Assembly (NCBI RefSeq): GCF_964065165.1
Contig: NZ_OZ061551.1
Location: 1 to 43,285 of the forward strand
DNA from: Levilactobacillus yonginensis
GTDB taxonomy: Bacteria > Bacillota > Bacilli > Lactobacillales > Lactobacillaceae
Reading direction: 5' to 3'
DNA: 43,285 nucleotides
Shown: one piece after another, positions 24,219 through 32,624 of the stretch
How positions within the stretch are numbered: the first letter of the stretch is position 1
Layout of the letters: each line of letters opens with the position of its first letter
Translations under genes and position numbers: made by a program
The notes under the pieces: model-generated
Databases searched by the model: none
Told to the model about the DNA's origin: nothing
The model's input: the letters and a program-made list of their open reading frames with translations, nothing else

Positions 24219-24506
24219 TTACTTGCTCAGAATCCCGATTGATTTTTTTAACACTTCGATCGCTCCTTCAGCGTCACGAAGTTGACGCTTTAGTCGTGCA
24301 ATCTCCTTGTCCTTATCGCTGGCAAAATTACCAGAGCCACGGCCAAACTCCCCAGTCTCAGTAAACAGCTTAATCCATTTATGTAATGTACTAGCCCCAA
24401 TACCTAGATTCTTACTTATTTCATTCATGGTCATGTGATCCTTGTTATCTAAGTAATACTGAACGGCCTGTTCCTTAAATTCCTTGTCATAACTGTGCTT
24501 CGTCAT
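24219..24506 (-). CDS. IS3-family transposase OrfA
   Basis: 95 residues from ATG 24506, behind GGAGG. Helix-turn-helix E-I-S-K-N-L-G-I-G-A-S-T-L-H-K-W and a leucine-zipper tail (I-A-R-L-K-R-Q-L-R-D-A-E) are typical of IS3 OrfA. Shares the element with OrfB. Confidence 0.92.
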   Translation of the reverse strand: MTKHSYDKEFKEQAVQYYLDNKDHMTMNEISKNLGIGASTLHKWIKLFTETGEFGRGSGNFASDKDKEIARLKRQLRDAEGAIEVLKKSIGILSK

Positions 24507-24582
24507 TATTTGATCCTCCAATTTACTTCCTTAATTATACTAAATCAGAGTCTCTATTTAACTTGTACACTTTTTATTCTAG

Positions 24583-26754
24583 GCCCAGTCATTATATTGT
24601 ATGATCTCACTCGTGCTAGTCTATGGCTTTGGCATTGGGAACATGTATGGCAGTTACTGGATCTGGCTCGTCGGTGGTGCACTGTATTTTCCAGCTATCT
24701 TTATTTTTACACGGGTCAACGATTCGGAATTCTTCGATGGCCTTACGCTCGGCAACGTCGTTCGGTTATTGAGTGGGTCGTTTGGTGAATGGACTGGCTG
24801 TGTGCTGTTCTTCTTATTAATTGGAAACTTTATGGGATTACCCATTGATTTTGCAGCAGTCGTGCCGTTATTCGTGATTGCTTCGGTTGTCGGTGAAGTG
24901 TCAATGGTACCCGGTGGTATTGGGTCATTCGACGTTTTCATGATTTTTGGTCTCAGTGCGGTCGGAGTTTCTCGACCAGACGCCGTCGTATGGCTCTTAT
25001 TTTACCGGTTATTCTACTATATTATCCCGTTTGCCATCGGGCTGGTCTTATTCATCCATGACACCGGCCATCGCTTAAACGTGCGCTTAGCGGGTATTCC
25101 TAAGCAGGCATTACAACGTGTTGCTCAGATGGTACTGACGGTTTTTCTCTACTTTTCTGGTTTTCTGATGTTGTTGATGTCAACGGTCCCTACCTTTGCA
25201 TATAGCAATAAACTCTTCTTACAGTTTTATCCGTACACCTTTTTCTTTATTAATCAGGCCAGCAGTATTATTATGGCCTTCTTACTGATTGGGGTGGCGT
25301 TGGGAACTGCTGGCCGGGTCAAAAAAGCTTTTTGGCCAACGGTGATTGTCCTGCTGATTGCAATTTTGAATACGATTCGCTGGCTCGTCGTTTATGATGC
25401 AATTTCGATGAAATTTGTGATTTTCTTGATTGTGATTCTAGCGCTAGTGGCTTTGTCGCGGCATGCTTATTATCGTGATCGGTTGGCTTTTTCGTGGGAG
25501 CAAACGTTGTGGGTCAGCTGCGTGTATGTGGTGACCTTTATCTTGTATACGATTGTGGGGGTCTATAATGCGCCCCAAATTCATCATCAGCATGCGGTTC
25601 CTGAAGCTCTGTTCTTCCCATCACAAAAGCTCTGGTTATTTGGGGTGATTGGGTTAGTCTTAGCGGCAATGATTTTGATTATTATGTACCGCTACTTTGC
25701 GAGTGGCTATAACGTCCGATTGCGTCAAAAAACGGATGCGGCTCGGGTCAAACAAGTGATCGAAACTTATGGCGGCAATGAAATCTCACATTTGGCTTAT
25801 TTGAATGATAAGTTAGCATATTACTATCAAGTCGATGGGGTCGATCAACTGATTTTCTTATACCAACAGAAGGCTGATAAACTGATCATTATGGGAGAGC
25901 CATTCGGTAATCAAGCGGTATTACAAGCTGCCTTGGAACAGTTATTGGATGACGCAGATAGTGACGGTTGCTCGCTAGTCTTTTACGAAATTAGTGAGAT
26001 GCTGACGATGCGCCTACACGAAATGGGCTTTGACTTTATCAAAACTGGTGAAGAAGGGCACGTCAAATTGGCAGACTTTAGTTTGGCTGGTAAACGGCTA
26101 CGGGGTGAGCGGGCCCTAATGAATAAGTTTACCCGGGATCACTATGAGTTTGCCATCTTGCAGCCACCGTTCAGTGCCAACGTTATGGCTGAATTACGAG
26201 CTGTTTCGGATAGTTGGTTAGCAGGTGAGACGGAAAAAGGATTCTCGCTCGGATTTTTTGATGAGCAGTATCTCAATCAGGCACCCGTAGCGGTCGTTTA
26301 TGATCCTGACCACCGAATTGTCGCGTTTGCGAATATTATGCCGCAGGGAAATCATCAGACGACTTCAATTGACTTAATGCGGTCAAGCAAATCGGCGCCA
26401 TCCGGCATTATGGACACGGTCTTTGTGCACCTATTTGAACAGGCGCGTGACGATGGCTATGCTTATTTCAATATGGGAATGGCACCGTTATCCGGTGTGG
26501 GGGTTTCACGCTACAGTTTTATTCAAGAAAAAATTGCTCATTTAATTTACGAATATGGCTACCAGTTATATGGTTTTCAGGGATTACGGTCGTACAAAGA
26601 GAAGTATGTAACCGAGTGGGAACCGAAGTACATTGCGTACCGAAAACGTAATTCACTAATTTTCACCATTTTACAATTGCTACAAGTCGTTAATACCCGG
26701 GTGCACAAGTCTGAGCGGCACCGGCCAGTATGGTTGTTGAAACGATTGAAATAA
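24583..26754 (+). pseudogene. mprF: Phosphatidylglycerol lysyltransferase MprF, 5'-truncated
   Basis: MprF makes and flips lysyl-phosphatidylglycerol, reducing attack by cationic peptides. The open frame (about 717 residues from the first ATG at 24601) has several membrane helices in the first half, with M-V-P-G-G-I-G-S-F-D-V-F of the flippase domain. The second half has the complete DUF2156 acyltransferase domain (Y-Q-K/Q-A-D-K-L-I-I-M-G-E-P-F-G and F-N-M-G-M-A-P-L-S-G-V-G). Full proteins are roughly 850 residues; the missing N-terminal helices end at the IS3 border. The catalytic part remains and could be made if an IS promoter drives it. The piece looks chromosomal. Confidence 0.85.
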
Positions 26755-26780
26755 CTGAATCATGCACGTTGTTGATAAGA

Positions 26781-28041
26781 CGCGCATTTTAGAATCAAGC
26801 TAGCCACTGTCTCAAAATTTTTTGGACAATAAAAAACATCAAGAACAGATATCCTGTATCATTGAAGTTCCTACACAAACAATGGAAGAGGATGTTGTCT
26901 TGATGCAGAAACAGGATAGCACACACCGCCAAAAAGGTCAGCACTTAACATCACTCGAGCGCGGAAAAGTGGCCGGATTCCGCCAAGCTGGGAAGTCCAA
27001 TCGTTGGATTGCTGCTGAAATTGGCGTCTGCCCACAGACCATTAATAATGAAATCAAGCGAGGTACAGTAGATCAGGTCAAGAAGAGTAATGGCAAGCGC
27101 GTCTACCATCGACAATACCTACCAGAGGCTGCTCAGGCACGTTACGAGACTGCACGCTTGAGCTGCCATCGTCCTGACAAGTTCGCCAGTGTACAGGTCT
27201 TCTTAGCCTGGTACGTACAGCGAGCTAAGCAGGACAAATGGTCGCCGGATGCTTCAATCGGCTATGCCAAGCGACACAAGCTGTTTACTCCTGAAGAGCT
27301 TGTTTGTGCCTCGACTTTGTACCAGTACATTGACGACCAACGCCTAGAGATTCGAAATATCGACCTGTTGGAGAAGACTAAGCGGAAGACCTCTCACCAG
27401 CACCACACCAAGGCTAAGCGCCTGGCTGGCCGCAGTATCGAGGAACGGCCTAAGGTCGTTGAACGACGCAGGCAGTTCGGTCACTGGGAGATGGATACCA
27501 TTGTCGGTAAACGCAATGGCAAGGAGAGCGTCATCTTGACTCTGATTGAGCGCAAGACCCGTTGCCAACTTCTCCGCTTGATCGAAGGACGAGATGCAGA
27601 CTCTGTGAGCTATGCATTGCGTGGAATCAAGCGCGAATGGGGAGCTTGCATCAAGACCATCACAGCAGACAACGGACCCGAGTTCACCGCCTTAAATACT
27701 GCTTTTGCTGGGACGGAAACTGAGATCTTCTACGCCCATCCTTACACGTCCTGCGACCGTGGCACCAACGAGGCACATAACCGGATGATCCGCCAGGACT
27801 TCCCTAAGGGCATGTCCCTAGATGACATTAGCCCTAGTCAAGTGCAGGCCACGCAAGACCGCTTGAATCAGTTGCCTCGCAAACAACAGGGCTACTGCAC
27901 ACTCCAGCAAAACTTTGAGGCCGAAGCTCGGCGCGTTCGCCGCATGGCCCAGTAGTCTCTCTAGCGCCACAACTTCTATTTGATAACGGCCTGTTCTGGG
28001 ATTGTCCTCAACGACTGGCTAACTTGTTCTTGCAATTTACG
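26781..28041. mobile_element. IS30-family insertion sequence (copy 2)
   Basis: About 1261 bp. Its outer ends match those of copy 1 base for base over long stretches (GCGCATTTTAGAATCAAG on the left, CTTGTTCTTGCAATTTACG on the right). The flanks show no duplicated target, which suggests recombination after insertion; the mprF end is on one side and NAD-salvage genes on the other. Confidence 0.75.
26882..27955 (+). CDS. IS30-family transposase
   Basis: 357 residues from the ATG that corresponds to copy 1 (an upstream TTG at 26822 would add 20). HTH P-Q-T-I-N-N-E-I-K-R-G, DDE core with W-E-M-D-T-I-V-G, T-A-D-N-G-P-E-F and N-E-A-H-N-R-M-I-R. Uninterrupted. The protein is clearly related to but diverged from the copy at 8462. 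Confidence 0.93.
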   Translation: MEEDVVLMQKQDSTHRQKGQHLTSLERGKVAGFRQAGKSNRWIAAEIGVCPQTINNEIKRGTVDQVKKSNGKRVYHRQYLPEAAQARYETARLSCHRPDKFASVQVFLAWYVQRAKQDKWSPDASIGYAKRHKLFTPEELVCASTLYQYIDDQRLEIRNIDLLEKTKRKTSHQHHTKAKRLAGRSIEERPKVVERRRQFGHWEMDTIVGKRNGKESVILTLIERKTRCQLLRLIEGRDADSVSYALRGIKREWGACIKTITADNGPEFTALNTAFAGTETEIFYAHPYTSCDRGTNEAHNRMIRQDFPKGMSLDDISPSQVQATQDRLNQLPRKQQGYCTLQQNFEAEARRVRRMAQ

Positions 28042-28101
28042 ATTTTATTTTCAAGATTGTATTTGAAAATAAAATGTTACCTTTTACCCTAGAAAGGTAA
28101 C
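28042..28101. repeat. Two adjacent hairpins
   Basis: ATTTTATTTTCAA (28042-28054) pairs with TTGAAAATAAAAT (28063-28075), and GTTACCTTT (28076-28084) pairs with AAAGGTAAC (28093-28101). The two stems abut with no gap. Possibly the remains of another mobile-element end or a regulatory structure. Confidence 0.55.
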
Positions 28102-28109
28102 GACAAAAG

Positions 28110-28146
28110 AAAAATTCCCAATGCATTTAGCAAAGGGAATTTTTTG
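28110..28146. terminator. Bidirectional terminator of the NAD-salvage operon
   Basis: AAAAATTCCC (28110-28119) pairs with GGGAATTTTT (28135-28144); A and T runs on both sides make it work for the - strand pncA end and for + strand IS30 transcripts. Confidence 0.75.
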
Positions 28147-28187
28147 TAGTTAATTCGTGGTTTTTTTGATAATCATTTGAAAGTGAA

Positions 28188-28736
28188 TTATCGAATTGTG
28201 GCCCCTAATACGTTTTTAAAATGATTCATCGCCCATTCAGCACCAGCTGGTGAGAACGTGGCCACGGCTGCTTGTGGAATCACAATGTGGTAATCCAGGT
28301 TGTAGGCACTGATTGCGGTGTGGAGGACACAAATATCAGTGCAGACACCAGCAATCCAGACTTCATCAATCCGCCGTTCCCGCAGGTAGTTATCCAAATT
28401 GGTGTTTTGGAAGGAGGAGTAACGGTTCTTATTGAATTTGTAGACATGGGAATCGTCATGATGTCGATCAAACCAGCTGCCGACTTGGCCGTATAGTTTC
28501 TGACCGGTCGTCCCAATAATATTATGGGCCGGATATAGTTTGGTTTCTGGATTGAATGGGTCATTAAGCCGGTGACCATCAGTGGGAAAGATCACATAAT
28601 CATGCTGGCTTAAGAATTGATCGGCTAACCGCATAATTTCTGGGGCCAACGTCTGCGCTGGCTTGCCAACCGTTAGTGATCCCTTATCAGCCACAAAGTC
28701 GTTTGTATAGTCAATAATTAAGAGCGCTTTAGCCAT
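28188..28736 (-). CDS. pncA: Nicotinamidase (isochorismatase family)
   Basis: 182 residues. Converts nicotinamide to nicotinate and ammonia. Catalytic triad residues are visible: D9 in L-I-I-D-Y-T-N-D-F, K103 in K-N-R-Y-S-S-F and C136 in G-V-C-T-D-I-C-V. Metal-binding D53, H55 and H71 are also present (P-T-D-G-H and Y-P-A-H-N). The gene begins one base after the pncB stop on the same strand. Its product is the substrate of PncB, so the pair forms a two-step salvage route to NaMN. Confidence 0.94.
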   Translation of the reverse strand: MAKALLIIDYTNDFVADKGSLTVGKPAQTLAPEIMRLADQFLSQHDYVIFPTDGHRLNDPFNPETKLYPAHNIIGTTGQKLYGQVGSWFDRHHDDSHVYKFNKNRYSSFQNTNLDNYLRERRIDEVWIAGVCTDICVLHTAISAYNLDYHIVIPQAAVATFSPAGAEWAMNHFKNVLGATIR

Positions 28737-28737
28737 C

Positions 28738-30177
28738 TTAATGTTCCTCCGTAAATTGAGCTTTAGTAATTAACTGTTCTTGCAATTCAGCCAATGTAGC
28801 TGTTAAGTAAACTGGGTACCGATCGGGGTTAACTAACCGTTTTGTGGCTTCTGGTAATTCTGCTACTTGATCCATTGAGAATTGCTGAATCTTAAAGAGA
28901 TCATTTTCGATTGGGGAAGCATTGGAACCCAGATATTCTTGCATCAATGGCTTAGCATTAAAGTTAGTCAGAACTTGGCTGGCGTGCGTGGCTGCCGAAG
29001 TAGCATTAACCACTTTCAATGGAGCCGTGATGTGCTCATCAGCCAGGGCAATCACATCGGCGATCGCTTGATGAAGGTTATCTTGCCGGTAAATCCGGTA
29101 AACTTGCTTATTACCAGGCAGGGTGATCTTTTCTCTGCTATCACTAACCTTAATTTTTGGGATCCATTGGTCATTAATCTTTTCTTCGGCGAGCTTATAA
29201 ACGCCACTTAATACCGGACTGGAGGAACTGGTAATTAAACGTTCCCCAATCCCAAAGTTATCAATTGGAGCTCCTTCATCCAACAACGACTTAACTACAT
29301 GCGCATCAAGGGCATTTGAAGCTGTAATCTTTGCCTTGGGGAAGCCAGCATCATCGAGCATCTTCCGGGCTTTGATGGCTAATTGCGAAATGTCACCGGA
29401 ATCTATCCGGATCCCGACTGGTTGGTGCCCTTGAGCGCTAACTTGCTTGAAGACCCGAATCGCGTTCGGCACTCCTGACTTCAAGACATCATAAGTATCA
29501 ACGAGCAAGGAAACTTTGTCAGGATAAACCTTGGCCCAAGCTTGAAAGGCACTTAATTCATCAGAGAAGCTTTCGACCCAGGCATGTGCCATTGTGCCGG
29601 CCGCGGGAATATTAAATTTACTGGCTGCTTGTAAGTTCGACGTGCTGGTACAACCGCCGATCACCGCGGCTCGCGCCCCATACGTGGCGGCATCAGGGCC
29701 TTGCGCCCGCCGCGCGCCAAATTCCATAATTGGTCGGCCTTGAGCGGCATGGTTGATTTGCCAAGACTTCGTCGCAATTAATGATTGATGGTTAATGATG
29801 TTTAGAATAAAGGTTTCTAACAGCTGGGCTTCAATCAACGGTCCACTAATTGAAATAATTGGTTCCCGTGGGAAAACAGGGGTTCCTTCTGGTAAAGCCT
29901 TAATCGAGCAGTGATTTTTAATCTTGCTCAGGTAATCCAAAAACTCGGGAGTAAATTCATTCAGGGAGGTCAGGTATTCAATATTCTCCTTAGTGAAATG
30001 CCAATTTTGAACTTGTTCTAACACTTGCTGGAGACCAGCGACAATGACAAAACTACCGTTGTCGGGAACCCGGCGGTAAAAGACGTCGAAGCGAGCTTGT
30101 CGATCATGGGGTAGGGTAGCGTAGTACCCATTGGCCATGGAAAATTCATATAAGTCGGTTAATAGTTGTAGATTCAT
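28738..30177 (-). CDS. pncB: Nicotinate phosphoribosyltransferase
   Basis: 479 residues. Makes nicotinate mononucleotide from nicotinate and PRPP in NAD salvage. Family motifs include D-L-Y-E-F-S-M-A-N-G-Y near the start, Q-G-P-D-A-A-T-Y-G-A-R-A-A, G-T-M-A-H-A-W-V-E-S-F, and G-I-R-I-D-S-G-D-I, which binds the phosphoribosyl part. Length is normal. AAGGAAG precedes the ATG. Expression is probably controlled by the palindromes at 30195-30248 and the regulator encoded just upstream. Confidence 0.95.
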   Translation of the reverse strand: MNLQLLTDLYEFSMANGYYATLPHDRQARFDVFYRRVPDNGSFVIVAGLQQVLEQVQNWHFTKENIEYLTSLNEFTPEFLDYLSKIKNHCSIKALPEGTPVFPREPIISISGPLIEAQLLETFILNIINHQSLIATKSWQINHAAQGRPIMEFGARRAQGPDAATYGARAAVIGGCTSTSNLQAASKFNIPAAGTMAHAWVESFSDELSAFQAWAKVYPDKVSLLVDTYDVLKSGVPNAIRVFKQVSAQGHQPVGIRIDSGDISQLAIKARKMLDDAGFPKAKITASNALDAHVVKSLLDEGAPIDNFGIGERLITSSSSPVLSGVYKLAEEKINDQWIPKIKVSDSREKITLPGNKQVYRIYRQDNLHQAIADVIALADEHITAPLKVVNATSAATHASQVLTNFNAKPLMQEYLGSNASPIENDLFKIQQFSMDQVAELPEATKRLVNPDRYPVYLTATLAELQEQLITKAQFTEEH

Positions 30178-30292
30178 CTTAAATACTTCCTTTTAAGTAA
30201 AAATTACTTTAATTTGGCTAAAAATAAAAGTATGGTTAACTTTTATTTACGTCTAGTATAAATACTTTGCAGCAAAATGCAAATGATGCCCT
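30178..30292 (-). promoter_or_regulatory. Operator candidates for NrtR upstream of pncB
   Basis: Two palindromes lie between nrtR and pncB: AAGTAA-AAA-TTACTT (30195-30209) and AAATAAAAGT...ACTTTTATTT (30222-30231 and 30239-30248, 7-base spacer). Both contain the same AAAGTAA/TTACTTT-like half-words. NrtR proteins repress NAD genes by binding palindromes and release on ADP-ribose or NAD-related ligands. Confidence 0.55.
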
Positions 30293-30997
30293 TTAGTTAA
30301 GTTGGTAGAGCTTTGGTGGCCGCCCAGAATGGTTCAAAGTGGCGGCCCCGACTTCTTTGAAGAGGTGGTTGTGAGTTTTCTTAAAGTTGGAATTATCAAT
30401 CTTGTCAATTGTCGTACCTAAGAAAGCCGCAAAGACTTCGCGCGCTTGGCGCAGGGTAAAGGTATTACCTAAGATCCGAAGAATTTGGGGTTGATAGTCC
30501 AGCTTGTTTTTAATCCGATTAATGGCGGTGGTAATGATTTGAATATGATCAAAGACCAGGTGACCGGCGGGACTTAGGATAATCTCCTGTTGGTCATGGG
30601 TGATCACATAGTTGCCCTGATCTTTATCAAGCACGAACCATTGGGCATCTGTGGCCCCATACCCTGGATGCAATTTTGGGGTTGATGGTAAATAGGTCAT
30701 ATAGGCGAGTGCCAGTGCCCGAGTTCCCGTAACCCGCTTGGAATCTGTAAAGGTGGCCAGTTGTTCGGTTGAATTCATCGGAACTTGCAGGCCAATTTTA
30801 TCGTCAATTAGACGAATGCAGGCCGCGTCGGCACTCTCTTTACTCCGCAAGAGGGTTTCGGGGAGGGCCCAATGTCCCTTTAGAGGTTCATCTGCCCGCT
30901 TAATCAATAGTAATTGTGGTCGGTGTAATTCAGTATTAAAACTCCAAATGACGTTGGTGATGGTCACCAATGGCCGGGCAATAATTTCACTATCCAA
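30293..30997 (-). CDS. nrtR: NrtR-type Nudix-related transcriptional regulator of NAD metabolism
   Basis: 234 residues from TTG 30997, six bases after GGGAGGAG. The N-terminal Nudix domain has a degenerate Nudix box (G-H-W-A-L-P-E-T-L-L ... C-I-R-L-I-D-D-K-I-G-L) lacking the R-E-x-x-E-E catalytic residues, as in non-hydrolytic NrtR sensors. The C-terminal winged helix (L-G-N-T-F-T-L-R-Q-A-R-E-V-F, then G-R-P-P-K-L-Y) binds DNA. It precedes pncB-pncA on the same strand, so the unit controls its own NAD salvage. Complete. Confidence 0.9.
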   Translation of the reverse strand: MDSEIIARPLVTITNVIWSFNTELHRPQLLLIKRADEPLKGHWALPETLLRSKESADAACIRLIDDKIGLQVPMNSTEQLATFTDSKRVTGTRALALAYMTYLPSTPKLHPGYGATDAQWFVLDKDQGNYVITHDQQEIILSPAGHLVFDHIQIITTAINRIKNKLDYQPQILRILGNTFTLRQAREVFAAFLGTTIDKIDNSNFKKTHNHLFKEVGAATLNHSGRPPKLYQLN

Positions 30998-31054
30998 TTG
31001 ACGCTCCTCCCTTCATAATTGTTAACTCAACTCTATTTTAGCATTTCTCGGCCA

Positions 31055-31243
31055 CTAGTAATTGCCCAGTTGCTTTAAATCATGTTTGACGAGGATTGCT
31101 AAATTTTGAATGGTGATCGACGTCGGCTGGGCTAACCATAAGCAAAAAGTATTCCAGAAAATACCGACGGCAATGCGGGTCATATATTCAACTTTGGTAT
31201 CGTTAGTGACATCGACGTGTCAAGCAACACTGGGGTGGCGGAG
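31055..31243 (-). pseudogene. TetR-family regulator C-terminal remnant
   Basis: The - strand encodes E-Y-M-T-R-I-A-V-G-I-F-W-N-T-F-C-L-W-L then I-Q-N-L-A-I-L-V-K-H-D-L-K-Q-L-G, similar to C-terminal ligand-domain ends of TetR regulators. A TGA interrupts the frame near 31220, and everything upstream is lost at the IS3 border (31244). Dead remnant. Confidence 0.55.
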
Positions 31244-31275
31244 TGCTCCTATGTCAATAAATGGCACATCTTTTT

Positions 31276-32043
31276 CTAAACACTCGTTCTAATTCTGTCG
31301 GAATTAAACCAACTGATGTAATTTGAGGTTCGGATTACCAAGTCCTCAAAATTGGAAAAAGTTGTTTGAAAGGCAAACTCTCTCTTCAACAATGAGTGAA
31401 AAGCTTCAATTGGCCCATTATCATAAGGATAACCTTATTTTGAGTATGAGTGGCTAATCTGATGCCGTTCAAGTAAAGTTTCAACTTCGTTGCTGGTGTA
31501 CTGTGAACCCATGTCAGAGTGAAAATATTGTGGCTTTTGATGACATTCAAGCGCCTGATTAATCGTTTCTACAACTAACGTCGCCTCCATCTGACGACCA
31601 ATCTTGAAAGCAAGAACTTGATGAACCTTTGGTTCGTAAATAGAACTGAGATAAACCCAGGTTCCTGGACGTAATTCCAAATAAGTAATGTCAGCACGCC
31701 ATATCCTTGCATTGGGCTGGTGCTTGATTAAATTGGGGCGTTGTGAATGATCCACATGAGTGCCAGGTTTTTTAAATCGCCGATTCATTAAAGAGTGAAT
31801 CTCCATTTCCCTCATTAATCGTAAAATTCGTTTTGACCCAACACAGATGCCTGACTTGCGAAGCACCATCGTTATTCGTGGATAACCATAGGCACGATAA
31901 TTATTTTCCCAAATCAATTTAATTTTTTCTTTGAGCTGATTATCAACACGTTCGTGTTGACTAGGTTGATATCTTTTCCAATGGTAATAGGTGCTGCGCG
32001 GTAATTTCAGTGCCGAAAGAATAATTGATAAGCGGTGTCGCAA
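31276..32043 (-). pseudogene. IS3-family transposase OrfB with in-frame stop
   Basis: The frame reads from 32043 through W-R-A-D-I-T-Y-L-E and F-H-S-D-M-G-S-Q-Y-T to H-S-Y-S-K, then a TAA at 31435-31437. It continues in the same frame with G-Y-P-Y-D-N-G-P-I-E-A-F-H-S-L-L-K-R-E-F to a TAG at 31276-31278. The catalytic glutamate (P-I-E-A-F-H) lies after the premature stop, so truncated enzyme is inactive. A one-base change would restore it. Confidence 0.85.
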
Positions 32044-32081
32044 TAACTGATCTTCTATGAAGACAAGGCAATTAATTCGTC

Positions 32082-32345
32082 CTAATGCTTTCCCAGTAAC
32101 ACCGCCGCAGCTTTTAAAATTTCAAGTTCCTCCTTTAATCGCTGATTTTCCTTTTGAAGTTGTTTGAATTCTTTGGACGTTACTTCAGTACCGTCTTCTA
32201 GCTCAACTGATTTAGCGCCTTTAACCCAGTTATGAATTGCGGCTGGAGAAACACCGTATTCCTCGGAAAGCGAGCGAATAGATCTTTTCTCTTCACGATG
32301 CATCTTCACAATGCTGGCTTTAAAATCATCTTGATATCGTTTCAT
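32082..32345 (-). CDS. IS3-family transposase OrfA
   Basis: 87 residues: R-S-I-R-S-L-S-E-E-Y-G-V-S-P-A-A-I-H-N-W-V helix-turn-helix, then a leucine-rich coiled coil (Q-K-E-N-Q-R-L-K-E-E-L-E-I-L-K). Start follows GGAGCATTCC. Intact, but its partner orfB is broken. Confidence 0.9.
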   Translation of the reverse strand: MKRYQDDFKASIVKMHREEKRSIRSLSEEYGVSPAAIHNWVKGAKSVELEDGTEVTSKEFKQLQKENQRLKEELEILKAAAVLLGKH

Positions 32346-32528
32346 TGGAATGCTCCTATCTTGTTTTATTAATTATGGCACAACTGTTCAGAAATTTATG
32401 TACCAAATACTAGGATAGGAGCAACTTTTTCTTGGTCATAAAAACACAATCCTTCCTATTATGGAATTATACTAAATCGTGTCCATGATTTCATACTACC
32501 TTCAACTAAACGCATTTCGATGAATAAA

Positions 32529-32572
32529 AATGGTCTGATCTCAGTAAAGTACTGAGATCAGACCATTAATTA
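32529..32572. terminator. Bidirectional terminator after kup
   Basis: Eighteen-base arms (32529-32546 and 32550-32567, beginning AATGGTCTGATC) pair perfectly over AAG, with flanking A and T runs. It ends kup on the - strand. Confidence 0.85.
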
Positions 32573-32624
32573 AAACTAAATATAATTTTTCTAACTTAGT
32601 TGTTGCACTTAAACTACTGCATAC

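Larger units (their letters stand above)
23288..24569. mobile_element. IS3-family insertion sequence (copy 1)
   Basis: About 1282 bp. Terminal inverted repeats share ACAA-TTAAATAGAGACT: TAGACAATTTAAATAGAGAC at the left (23288) and the reverse complement of AGTCTCTATTTAACTTGTACA at the right. It contains orfA and orfB on the - strand, both intact. No target-site duplication is visible; the left flank is a DUF536 remnant and the right flank is mprF, so the copy sits at a rearrangement joint. Confidence 0.85.
31244..32423. mobile_element. IS3-family insertion sequence (copy 2, defective)
   Basis: About 1180 bp between TGCTCCTAT...GG-ACAT at 31244 and its inverted partner ending ATAGGAGCA at 32423. 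Contains orfA and orfB on the - strand. orfB is interrupted by an in-frame stop, so this copy is probably inactive alone. No clear target duplication (GAG versus ACT). Confidence 0.8.

Noticed and set aside
24583..26754. Treating the MprF frame as a complete gene
   Set aside because: The N-terminal membrane helices are missing and the frame starts just inside the IS3 border with a stop three bases upstream.
27344..27568. A 74-codon - strand frame inside the IS30 transposase
   Set aside because: Antisense shadow of a strongly conserved transposase; no ribosome site.
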